60,444 nt of DNA. Origin: CAZGRP01 sp964527995. Its GTDB lineage: Bacteria; Zhuqueibacterota; Zhuqueibacteria; Oceanimicrobiales; CAZGRP01. The notes beneath the pieces are model-generated. The model was not told where the DNA came from. It saw only the letters and a program-made list of their open reading frames with translations, and searched no databases. Positions within the stretch are counted from its first letter, which is position 1. Each line of letters begins with the position of its first letter. A program made the translations under genes and the position numbers. Shown here piece after piece: positions 35,898 to 43,442 of this stretch. The stretch spans positions 1-60,444 of the forward strand of contig CAZGRP010000025.1 in assembly GCA_964527995.1 (NCBI GenBank), written 5' to 3'.

Positions 35898-37151
35898 ATG
35901 CAGCGACGCGCTTTTCTGAAGGCGGCGGTTGCGGGCGTCCTCGGCGCACGTCTGCGCGCGGCTGGGAAAAAGTCGCAGCTGTGGGCCGGCGAGGAGCCAC
36001 CGGCGCAACAGCTGCGCTACATCCGCTGGAGCTGGCAGCGCTGGCTGCAGATCACCGGAGCAAAACGCCCGGGGATTCGTACCGACCAGAGCGGCAAGCG
36101 GGAACTGGTCGACTTGCTGCGCACTGGTGGCAAGGAACTCAAAACGGCGGAAGCGTGGGAACACAGGCGCGGCGAGATCGAGGCGGTGCTGCGCGAGTTC
36201 CTCGGGCCGCCTCCCTCCGAGAGACCGCCGCTCGACGCCAGAGTTGTTGAGGAACGCCGGTTTGTGGATTTTATCCGCCGGAAGGTGATTTTCACGTCGG
36301 AGCCAGGGGAAGTAATTCCGTCCTATCTTTTCGTTCCTACCGAGCTGAAGGGGCGGGCGCCGGCGATGCTCACACCGCATCAGACCAACTACGACGGCAA
36401 ACTCGAGCCGGCAGGTATCCGTGGCGAGCCGTCACTGGCCCTGGCCGTGCAACTGGCGCAGCGCGGATACGTCACTCTGGCCGCTGACGCTATTGCGTTT
36501 GGGGAGCGCCACGAGCCGTCTTCGGGACATTACGGCGACGCGATTGAGTTTTACTACCGCCACCCGCAGTGGTCAGTGATGGGCAAGATGAACTGGGACA
36601 AGGGGCGGGCCATCGACTATCTTCAGAGTCTGGAGTTTGTTGACGCCGACCGCATCGGCACCATCGGTCATTCGCACGGCGCGTACGGCTCCCTCTGGGC
36701 TGCAGCTTTCGATCCGCGCATCAAGGTTGTCGTGGCGAGCTGTGGTTTCGACACCTTTCGTGCCGACGGCAACACCTGGCGCTGGTCGCACGGCACTGCG
36801 CTGCTTCCGAAGCTCGGCTTCTACCTGGGCGATGCCGGTGCAAAGCTCAGTCTCGAAAACTTCCAGGACTACTGGGTGGAGGAAGTCACCGAGGTGCCGT
36901 TCGACTACCATCATGTGCTCTCCCTCATCGCCCCACGGCCGACCTTCTATGCCGTGGCTTTGGACGACGAGGTTTTCCCGCATGCCGAAAGCACAGTGGA
37001 GGCCATCAACCTGACACGCAAGGTCTACCAGCTCTACGGCGCCGACGAGCGCGTGGCCGTGCATACCTTCCCTGGCGGGCACCGCTTTCCAGCATCGGTT
37101 CGGAGGCAGGCCTTCGCCTGGCTGGACCGGTGGTTGATGGGGGATGGTTGA
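35898..37151 (+). CDS. Tat-exported alpha/beta hydrolase (acetyl-xylan-esterase-like)
   Basis: 417 residues. The N-terminus 'MQRRAFLKAAVAGVLGARL' is a twin-arginine signal. The alpha/beta-hydrolase core has the nucleophile elbow 'IGTIGHSHGAYGSLWAAAF' with Ser259, a probable acid near Asp356 ('VALDDEVFP') and His395 in 'PGGHRFP'. It resembles the dienelactone-hydrolase/acetyl-xylan-esterase group found in polysaccharide loci, where such enzymes remove acyl groups or cleave glucuronoyl esters. The exact ester is not known. GGAG lies 8 nt before the ATG. It is first in the 13-kb operon controlled by operator D. Confidence 0.85.
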   Translation: MQRRAFLKAAVAGVLGARLRAAGKKSQLWAGEEPPAQQLRYIRWSWQRWLQITGAKRPGIRTDQSGKRELVDLLRTGGKELKTAEAWEHRRGEIEAVLREFLGPPPSERPPLDARVVEERRFVDFIRRKVIFTSEPGEVIPSYLFVPTELKGRAPAMLTPHQTNYDGKLEPAGIRGEPSLALAVQLAQRGYVTLAADAIAFGERHEPSSGHYGDAIEFYYRHPQWSVMGKMNWDKGRAIDYLQSLEFVDADRIGTIGHSHGAYGSLWAAAFDPRIKVVVASCGFDTFRADGNTWRWSHGTALLPKLGFYLGDAGAKLSLENFQDYWVEEVTEVPFDYHHVLSLIAPRPTFYAVALDDEVFPHAESTVEAINLTRKVYQLYGADERVAVHTFPGGHRFPASVRRQAFAWLDRWLMGDG

Positions 37152-37326
37152 TGGAAGACGGGGACGCAAGCCGGATGAGGGGTGATGGCGGGTGGGCGCG
37201 GATTTTGGGCTGTGGATTGCCTACTGCCAACTGCCTCACCCGGGGAGCCGAGGCTGTGCCCAACTGATGACGGCGGCCAACGGAATGAACCCGATACCTG
37301 GAACCCCAATAACCCACGTCTCAGCC

Positions 37327-38670
37327 ATGAATCGACGCACTTTCTTCACCGCATCCCTGGGAGCCGGCGTCTCCCTCGCCGGGCTCGCCGGCTGCTCCCA
37401 GCCCGAAAAAAGACGGACGACCGGGTCTGCTACCGCCACCGAGGAGGGCAAGTTGGCCGGTCTCTCCCTCGAGGCCCTGAAGGAACGGTATCGAAGCGAC
37501 TTGTTCGACGACTTTCTTCCTTTCATGGACAAGTACATCATCGATCGCGAATACGGTGGCTTCATGTGCGATGCAGACCGCGATGGCACGCTTCTCGACA
37601 CCGACAAGAATGTCTGGTTCGAGGGACGCGGCATTTGGGTCTACTCTTTCCTGTACAATCATCTCGCCAAGGATCAGAAGTACCTGGATGTAGCCCGGCG
37701 CTCGGTGGACTTCATCCTGAAAAACAAGCCGACAGGAGATGCCCTCTGGCCGAGGTCCTTTACCCGCGAAGGCCGGCCCAAGTCGAAACCGCCGGCCGAC
37801 GTGTACGGCGACCTGTTCGTCGCCGAAGGGCTGGCGGAATTCTCCAAGGCCGCCGGCGAGCCGCAGTACTGGGACATGGCCAAGGCCATCGTCCTCAAGT
37901 GTACCAGGATCTACGACCGCGACGACTACAATCCCATGATCGGGCGAACCTACCTCGGCCCGGACGCCCGGCCTTTCCCCGGTGCCCGCATCCAGGGTGT
38001 GTGGATGGTGCTGATCCGCATTGCCACTCAGATGTTGCGCATGCGCAACGACGCGGACCTCGAAGCCCTGGCCGATCGCTGCGTCGACGCCATCGTCTAC
38101 CGCCACTACAATCCTGAGTTCCGGCTCAACAACGAACTCCTCAACCACGATCTATCCCGGCCCACCAACGAATATGCTCAGCTTGTCTACACAGGCCATT
38201 CCATCGAGACCCTGTGGATGCTCATGGACGAGACTCTGCGCCGCAAGGACCGGAAGCTTTTCGAAACCGCCGCCGAACGCTTCCGGCGCCATGTCGAGGT
38301 GGCCTGGGACGACGTCTACGGCGGCGTTTTCCGCAATCTCCAGAACGTGGAGAAGAACATTTGGACCCTCGACAAAGTGCTGTGGGCCCAGGAGGAGGTG
38401 CTCATCGGCTCCATGATGGTGCTCGAGCACCTCGGCTCCAGGTGGGCGAAAGAATGGTTTTCCAGGATGTTTTCTTACGTGCAGGATAAATTCCCGCTGA
38501 AGCAATACGGATTTCCGCTCTGGCTTCTGTACACGGATCGTAAGGTCACTTTCGTGCGGCATGCCAAGCGGATCGGGAACTATCACCACCCCAGGCATCT
38601 GATGCTCAACCTGCTGGCGATCCAGAGGATCCTCGATCGAGGCGGAAAAACCTCCGACGTGTTTGCGTGA
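37327..38670 (+). CDS. AGE-family (N-acylglucosamine 2-epimerase-like) enzyme, exported
   Basis: 447 residues with an (alpha/alpha)6-barrel like N-acylglucosamine 2-epimerase and mannose isomerases. Helical repeats include 'RGIWVYSFLYNHLAKDQKYL', 'DVYGDLFVAEGLAEFSKAA', 'TGHSIETLWMLMDETLRR', 'VWAQEEVL'-like 'LWAQEEVLIGSMMVLEHL' and 'IGNYHHPRHLMLNLLAIQRI'. Known members epimerise or isomerise amino sugars or hexoses. Unusually it starts with a Tat motif ('MNRRTFFTASLGAG') followed by a lipobox (Cys23 in 'LAGC'), so it should be an exported lipoprotein. The ATG at 37327 is chosen because the signal begins there; the ribosome site is weak. It is the second gene of the catabolic operon. Confidence 0.85.
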   Translation: MNRRTFFTASLGAGVSLAGLAGCSQPEKRRTTGSATATEEGKLAGLSLEALKERYRSDLFDDFLPFMDKYIIDREYGGFMCDADRDGTLLDTDKNVWFEGRGIWVYSFLYNHLAKDQKYLDVARRSVDFILKNKPTGDALWPRSFTREGRPKSKPPADVYGDLFVAEGLAEFSKAAGEPQYWDMAKAIVLKCTRIYDRDDYNPMIGRTYLGPDARPFPGARIQGVWMVLIRIATQMLRMRNDADLEALADRCVDAIVYRHYNPEFRLNNELLNHDLSRPTNEYAQLVYTGHSIETLWMLMDETLRRKDRKLFETAAERFRRHVEVAWDDVYGGVFRNLQNVEKNIWTLDKVLWAQEEVLIGSMMVLEHLGSRWAKEWFSRMFSYVQDKFPLKQYGFPLWLLYTDRKVTFVRHAKRIGNYHHPRHLMLNLLAIQRILDRGGKTSDVFA

Positions 38671-38688
38671 CGGCAAGGATAGCGCACG

Positions 38689-39765
38689 ATGGCGGAGAGC
38701 AAAATCGGCTTTGGCATCATCGGCTGCGGCCTCATCAGTGAGTTTCACGCCCGGGCCATCCAGTCGCTTCCTGATGCTCGTGTCGTCGGCTTTGCGGACG
38801 TGGCTCTCGAGAAGGCCCGGCAACGCTCCGGCCAATTCGGCGGCCAGGCGTACGCCGACTATCACCAGCTTCTCGACCTCGACGACGTTCACGTCATCAA
38901 CGTCTGCACACCGAATGGCATGCATGAGGAAATCGTCCTGGAAGCAGCGGCAGCCGGCAAACATGTGATGGTGGAAAAGCCTCTCGAAATCAGCCTCGAG
39001 CGCGCCGACCGGATGATCGCGGCCTGCAAGCAACATCACGTGAAACTTGCCACCGTGCTGCAGGCCCGCTTCCGGCCGGCCGTGCAGGCGCTGCGGCGGG
39101 CGGTAGAAGAAGGCCGACTCGGACGGCTTCTGCTCGGGGACGCAGTGGTGAAGTGGCATCGCGGCGAGTCCTACTACCACCGCGACCCCTGGCGCAGCAC
39201 CCGGGCGCTGCAAGGCGGCGGGGTCATGATGCAGATCGCCATCCACTACATCGACCTGCTGCGCTGGCTGCTCGGACCTGTCGAGACAGTGACAGCCAGA
39301 ACCGCCAACCTGCTCCGCCGCGACATCGAGGTTGAAGACAGCGGAATCGCTGTCATCGAGTTCAGTAATGGCGCGCTCGGTCTGGTAGAGGCGTCCACCG
39401 CCATCGCGCCGGGATTCGAGCCGCGGCTCGAACTCCACGGCGAGCGCGGCAGTGTGCTCATCGAGGGCGACCGAATCCGTGACTGGGCCCTCGGCGACGA
39501 CGATGAACGCGCCCGCTTCATCGGCCTGGGTCGCCCCGGGCAGCGCACCGGCGCCGGCGGCGAGGCCGATTTCGGCTGGGAAGATCACCGTGCTGCCGTC
39601 GCCGATATGATCGAAGCCGTGCGCAGCGGTCGCGCCCCGGCGGTGACCGGAGAGGACGGCCGCAACGCCCTCGAGCTGGTGTTGGCCATCTATCGCTCCG
39701 CCGAGCTGGGTACCCCGGTGCGGCTGGCCCATGCCCGCAGGGCCGGTCCACAGACACCTGAATGA
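38689..39765 (+). CDS. Gfo/Idh/MocA-family oxidoreductase
   Basis: 358 residues. Rossmann start 'GFGIIGCGLISEFHARAI', then 'VHVINVCTPNGMHEEIVLEA' and the motif 'GKHVMVEKPLEI'. The C-terminal domain has 'GGVMMQIAIHYIDLLRWLLG', with the His-x-x-Asp pair of the active site, and 'EASTAIAPGFEPRLELHGER'. It oxidises or reduces a sugar or sugar acid with NAD(P). AAGGA lies 9 nt before the ATG. It lies 18 bp after the AGE gene, and a third paralogue follows the lyase later in the same operon, so the pathway may use two separate oxidation/reduction steps, as in known GH-MocA sugar routes. This is inference. Confidence 0.92.
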   Translation: MAESKIGFGIIGCGLISEFHARAIQSLPDARVVGFADVALEKARQRSGQFGGQAYADYHQLLDLDDVHVINVCTPNGMHEEIVLEAAAAGKHVMVEKPLEISLERADRMIAACKQHHVKLATVLQARFRPAVQALRRAVEEGRLGRLLLGDAVVKWHRGESYYHRDPWRSTRALQGGGVMMQIAIHYIDLLRWLLGPVETVTARTANLLRRDIEVEDSGIAVIEFSNGALGLVEASTAIAPGFEPRLELHGERGSVLIEGDRIRDWALGDDDERARFIGLGRPGQRTGAGGEADFGWEDHRAAVADMIEAVRSGRAPAVTGEDGRNALELVLAIYRSAELGTPVRLAHARRAGPQTPE

Positions 39766-39843
39766 GTTGCCACCGAATGGGTTGGGAGCCACGGCGAAGG
39801 CTGTGCGCTCTCTGAACCAGATACTGCAAAGGGTGCCGTCTAC

Positions 39844-42072
39844 ATGGCTATCAGCAACTGCCGAAAGCTCAAGCGACTGATGCCGACTCTGATCGGTATC
39901 CTGCTCGCTTTAAGTCTCGGTCCAGATTCGGCGGCCGCCCGGCCCGACACTTTGAGCGTCTCGGTGAGTCGCTTCCGTGTCGCTCCGGGGGACACGGTCG
40001 ACATTCGCGTGCAATTACGCGGCACAAACGGAACGAACCGCGAGCAAGTGCAGGCCGTCCTTCTCAAGCCTTCCCGAGGCGTCGAACCTCTGTCCCTGTC
40101 GCAGGTGGGATCGGAACCAGGTCTTTATCGCGCTCAGATACGGTTCGGAAGCGACGACGCGGCCGGGCTTTATGCCGTGCACGTCTGGACGGGTCCGCAA
40201 CGCCAGCCACGAGCGGTCGGCAAGGCAACGGTGCTGCTGGGGAGAATCGTCGCCGATTTCGCGCTGCCGGGATACATTGACGGCGACCGGCCCGCGGCCG
40301 ACCTGAAGCGTTACCTGGATGAGTTCCAGGCATTCGGCGGAAATCTTCTCGTAGCCCACGGGCTGATCACGGGCAAAAAGGCCTACTACGCGTCGCGGGT
40401 CGTCCAGACAGACGTCCAGCCCGGCTCGCCGGACGACCTCGTCGAGGCCATGCTTCGGGAAGCGGACCGGCGTGGCATCAGCGTTTTGCTCTCGGTCAGT
40501 TGGGACTTAACGCGGAAGACGCCCTATGGGGACCGGATGCGGCAGATCCGATCGATCATGAAGGAGATGTACTCGCTGTACCGTCACCACCCCTCGCTGG
40601 TCGGCTTTTACTCTTATCAGGAAGGCAGCGGCACCTACTATGTTCCGTTTATTCGCGAATTCAGCCGGTTTGCCAAAAGCCTGAATCCAAATCTCCTGAC
40701 TGCCTGCGCACCCTATGTCGACGACCCGCTGCTGGCTGGATATCTTTCCACGGTCGAATCGCTGGACATCATCATCTACCAGGGCATGGTGATGGCGAGC
40801 TATCGCTCTGACAATCAGAAGATGTACCCGCTCCGTCGCGTCAGGGACTTCGTCTCGCTGGGGATTGGTGCGGCCAAGCTACAAAACAAGATTTCCCTTA
40901 CTCATGTGGAGCTGTTCGGATATGACCAGCACCGCCTGGCCCCGGACATCCCTGCCACAACCTACGACAATATCTACGGGCAGATCTTGAGCGCCGCCAC
41001 GGCAGCGGGTGCCGACGGCATTGCTCTTTTCACCTATCACGCCCACATTTTCGCTCCTGCAAAGAAACACCCTCAAGTGGAGCGCAGCCGCGCCGCTGTG
41101 CGAGATGGGCTGAAGGCGTTTCGTCTCATCACGTCTGAGATTTCAATCGAACCCAACCACCTGGCTCTCTACGTCCCCTACTCGGACTGGGTGATCGAAC
41201 GCTGGCCGAACGACTACCTGCCGGCGCTGGACGCGTTCCGCACCATGGGAATCCCGGTGGATGTGCTGCCTTATGCACCACCTGTCGACGAGTCGCTCTT
41301 GCCCTACTACCCGTTTCACTTGAACAAGGACGTACTGGCCCGTCTCCTGAAACAACGAACCGTCCTGATTCTGCCCAACGTCTCCGGCTTCCAGCAGACA
41401 GACAGCGACCTGATCAAGGCCTTTGTTGACGCAGGCGGCGCCGTGGTCGCTTTTGGCCCTCAGATTCCAACGGGCCGGAGCTATGACCGGCGGGAACTGT
41501 TCGGCGGCGAAGAGGCTGACACCAAGACTCGGACCGCCCTGACGGTGCGCCGGGCGATCGGCGACCGCGTCCCCAGCGGCAGCCGCCGCACGCTGGATGG
41601 GCTGCGGCTTCGCGCCTGGAGGGTGACCGATGGCAAGGCGGTGGCCACCTTCGAAGACGGTTCCGCGGCCGTCGTCACCCACAGACCTGGCAAAGGCGTG
41701 ACGATCGCGATTTTGCCGGACGCCCAGACAGCAGCCCGATATATCCCCGACTTGGTCCGCGACGCCATCGACTACGCGCTGCAGTCGATGGGTGTCACCC
41801 GCCCGGTCGACATCCTCGGCACAAACGCCGATGTCGATCTGGCTGTCCGCACCCTGCCGCGAGGTTTTCGAGTCGGTGTCGTGAACCACAACCCGGTCGA
41901 GCTACCCATCCGGCTCAAACCTTTGGGGAGGCTGGCAGCCGTGTTGCTGCAGTGGCGCGATCTGGCCACCGGACAGGACATCGGGCAATCACAACCGAAT
42001 CAGGCGTTGAGCATTCGCATCCCTGCCGGAGGATTTCGCGCGCTGGAGTGCCGCGAGAAGCCGGCCCGCTGA
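39844..42072 (+). CDS. Exported TIM-barrel protein (DUF4434-like) with beta-galactosidase-trimerisation-like domain
   Basis: 742 residues. A signal peptide ('MPTLIGILLALSLGPDSAAA') is followed by a beta-sandwich (about 35-140). A TIM barrel resembling DUF4434 and GH42-type folds spans about 145-440 ('ADRRGISVLLSVSWDLTRK', 'SLYRHHPSLVGFYSYQEGSG', 'PNLLTACAPYVDD', 'SLDIIIYQGMVMAS', 'ISLTHVELFGYDQHR'). A GATase-like domain follows ('DVLPYAPPVDESLLPYYPFH', 'LILPNVSGFQQTDSDLIKAF', 'GGAVVAFGPQI'), and the end is a small beta domain. The Glu in 'SYQEGSG' and in 'THVELFG' could be the acid pair. Hydrolase activity is plausible but unproved. The start could instead be the ATG at 39880. Confidence 0.75.
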   Translation: MAISNCRKLKRLMPTLIGILLALSLGPDSAAARPDTLSVSVSRFRVAPGDTVDIRVQLRGTNGTNREQVQAVLLKPSRGVEPLSLSQVGSEPGLYRAQIRFGSDDAAGLYAVHVWTGPQRQPRAVGKATVLLGRIVADFALPGYIDGDRPAADLKRYLDEFQAFGGNLLVAHGLITGKKAYYASRVVQTDVQPGSPDDLVEAMLREADRRGISVLLSVSWDLTRKTPYGDRMRQIRSIMKEMYSLYRHHPSLVGFYSYQEGSGTYYVPFIREFSRFAKSLNPNLLTACAPYVDDPLLAGYLSTVESLDIIIYQGMVMASYRSDNQKMYPLRRVRDFVSLGIGAAKLQNKISLTHVELFGYDQHRLAPDIPATTYDNIYGQILSAATAAGADGIALFTYHAHIFAPAKKHPQVERSRAAVRDGLKAFRLITSEISIEPNHLALYVPYSDWVIERWPNDYLPALDAFRTMGIPVDVLPYAPPVDESLLPYYPFHLNKDVLARLLKQRTVLILPNVSGFQQTDSDLIKAFVDAGGAVVAFGPQIPTGRSYDRRELFGGEEADTKTRTALTVRRAIGDRVPSGSRRTLDGLRLRAWRVTDGKAVATFEDGSAAVVTHRPGKGVTIAILPDAQTAARYIPDLVRDAIDYALQSMGVTRPVDILGTNADVDLAVRTLPRGFRVGVVNHNPVELPIRLKPLGRLAAVLLQWRDLATGQDIGQSQPNQALSIRIPAGGFRALECREKPAR

Positions 42073-42104
42073 GAAAAACGGGGCGCGCAATTGGAAAACC
42101 GCGT

Positions 42105-42159
42105 CGGACCACGGGAAGGTCCGTGAGCATGCGCCGACTGCCAGGCTCCTGAAAGGAGG
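42105..42159 (+). promoter_or_regulatory. Structured leader before the Nramp-like gene
   Basis: Hairpin 1: CGGACC (42105-42110), 7-nt loop, GGTCCG (42118-42123). Hairpin 2: CTCCT (42146-42150), GAA, AGGAG (42154-42158), which pairs with the SD sequence. An alternative stem CAGG (42142-42145)/CCTG (42148-42151) would free the SD. Translational control is inferred. Confidence 0.35.
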
Positions 42160-42164
42160 TATGA

Positions 42165-43439
42165 TTGGACCTCATTTCCTCATTGCGGAAACTCTGGAAA
42201 CCGATCGCAACGGTAGTGGGCCCTGCCGCCGTGATGACGGCTGGCATCATGGGCGCCGGCTCGACCACGTCGCTGGTGTTGAGCGGCACCTATTTTGGCT
42301 ACAGCCTCCTGTGGATCGCCGTGGTGACTCTGCCCGTCGTGGTGATCGCCGAAGAATCCGCCTCGCGCATCGGCATTATGGCTGGCAACCAGGGGATGTT
42401 CAGCATCATCCGCGACCGCACACATCCGGTGGTGCCGTGGCTACTGCTGGTCACGATTCTGCCGCTCGCGGTGCTTGGAAACATGTCACAGACCAAGGTC
42501 ATGGTCCACAGTCTGCTGACGATCGCCGGCATTGAGCAGCCGGACTTCACTGTCACGGCCGTGACCACGGCCCTGGTCGTCCTGCTGACCATGGCCACGG
42601 TGTTGCTGGGCGGCTACCGGCGTATCGAGCGCATCATGACTTCGTTGCTCTTTCTGATCGCCCTGGCCTTTTTGCTGGTCGCGGCGAAGGGCTTCGCCGA
42701 GATCGGCGACATCGCCAAGGGGCTGGTGCCGCGCGTCCCTCCCGATGCGGGCGGCCGGAGTGCGGTGCACTACATCGCCGCCATCGCCGGAGGTGCCGTC
42801 GCTGCTACAGCCATCCTTTCGTTCCCCTATTTTACTGCCGAAGCCGGCTACCGCCGCGAGGACATCCCGAGCGGATTCAAGAAGGCCGTGCTCACCCTCG
42901 GCGTCATCTTCGGCATCTATTCGGTGACGGTCCTGGTCGCCGGCGGCTCGGTGCTGCACAAACTTCCGAACGCCACCGAGATTCAAACGGCGGCGCAGGC
43001 AGGACGCGTTCTCGGGCCCGTGCTCGGCCGCTGGAGCGTTTTTGCGTTCTCGCTGGGTCTGGCCGCCTGTGCCTACAGCACCTTCGTGATCGTAGCGCAG
43101 TTGTCCACCTACTTCATCCTCGACACGTTGAAGCTCGATTGGCACTTCCGCCCTGACAACCAGCATTTCCGCTGGGTTTTCGCAGCGGCCATGGCGCTGC
43201 CCGGGCTGCTCTCGGCCTTCTGGAGCTTCCCAGCGCTCTTGGCCATCGTCCTGTCCATGGCCCTGGGCGTCATCATCACGCCCTTCGCGATCGTCCTGGT
43301 GATGTACCTGATCAACAAACCCGAACTGATGAACGGCTACCGGGCCAGTTGGGTGCGCAATGCCATCCTTTTCCTCGGCCTCGGCCTGAGCCTCTGGATC
43401 GCGCTTCGGCAAGTCCTTCCCTATTTGACTGGAGGGTAA
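42165..43439 (+). CDS. Nramp-superfamily carrier lacking the canonical metal motifs
   Basis: 424 residues, about 11 transmembrane helices, with the LeuT-like Nramp pattern ('VVGPAAVMTAGIMGAGSTTS', 'SGTYFGYSLLW', 'GGYRRIERIMTSLLFLIALA'). The TM1 metal motif DPGN is replaced by 'GAGS' (30-33), and the TM6 Met-Pro-His motif by 'SFPYF' (near 215-224), so ordinary Mn2+/Fe2+ coordination is unlikely. The start is TTG at 42165, with AAAGGAGG ending 5 nt before it; the ATG at 42161 is out of frame. It lies between a glycosidase-like gene and a polysaccharide-lyase gene in the ROK-regulated operon, and its stop overlaps the SD region of the lyase gene. It may carry an organic product or a different ion. 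Confidence 0.85.
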   Translation: MDLISSLRKLWKPIATVVGPAAVMTAGIMGAGSTTSLVLSGTYFGYSLLWIAVVTLPVVVIAEESASRIGIMAGNQGMFSIIRDRTHPVVPWLLLVTILPLAVLGNMSQTKVMVHSLLTIAGIEQPDFTVTAVTTALVVLLTMATVLLGGYRRIERIMTSLLFLIALAFLLVAAKGFAEIGDIAKGLVPRVPPDAGGRSAVHYIAAIAGGAVAATAILSFPYFTAEAGYRREDIPSGFKKAVLTLGVIFGIYSVTVLVAGGSVLHKLPNATEIQTAAQAGRVLGPVLGRWSVFAFSLGLAACAYSTFVIVAQLSTYFILDTLKLDWHFRPDNQHFRWVFAAAMALPGLLSAFWSFPALLAIVLSMALGVIITPFAIVLVMYLINKPELMNGYRASWVRNAILFLGLGLSLWIALRQVLPYLTGG

Positions 43440-43442
43440 GTC

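Noticed and set aside
38152..39792. Long minus-strand open frame opposite the AGE and MocA genes
   Set aside because: Spans two well-supported genes on the other strand and shows no domain.
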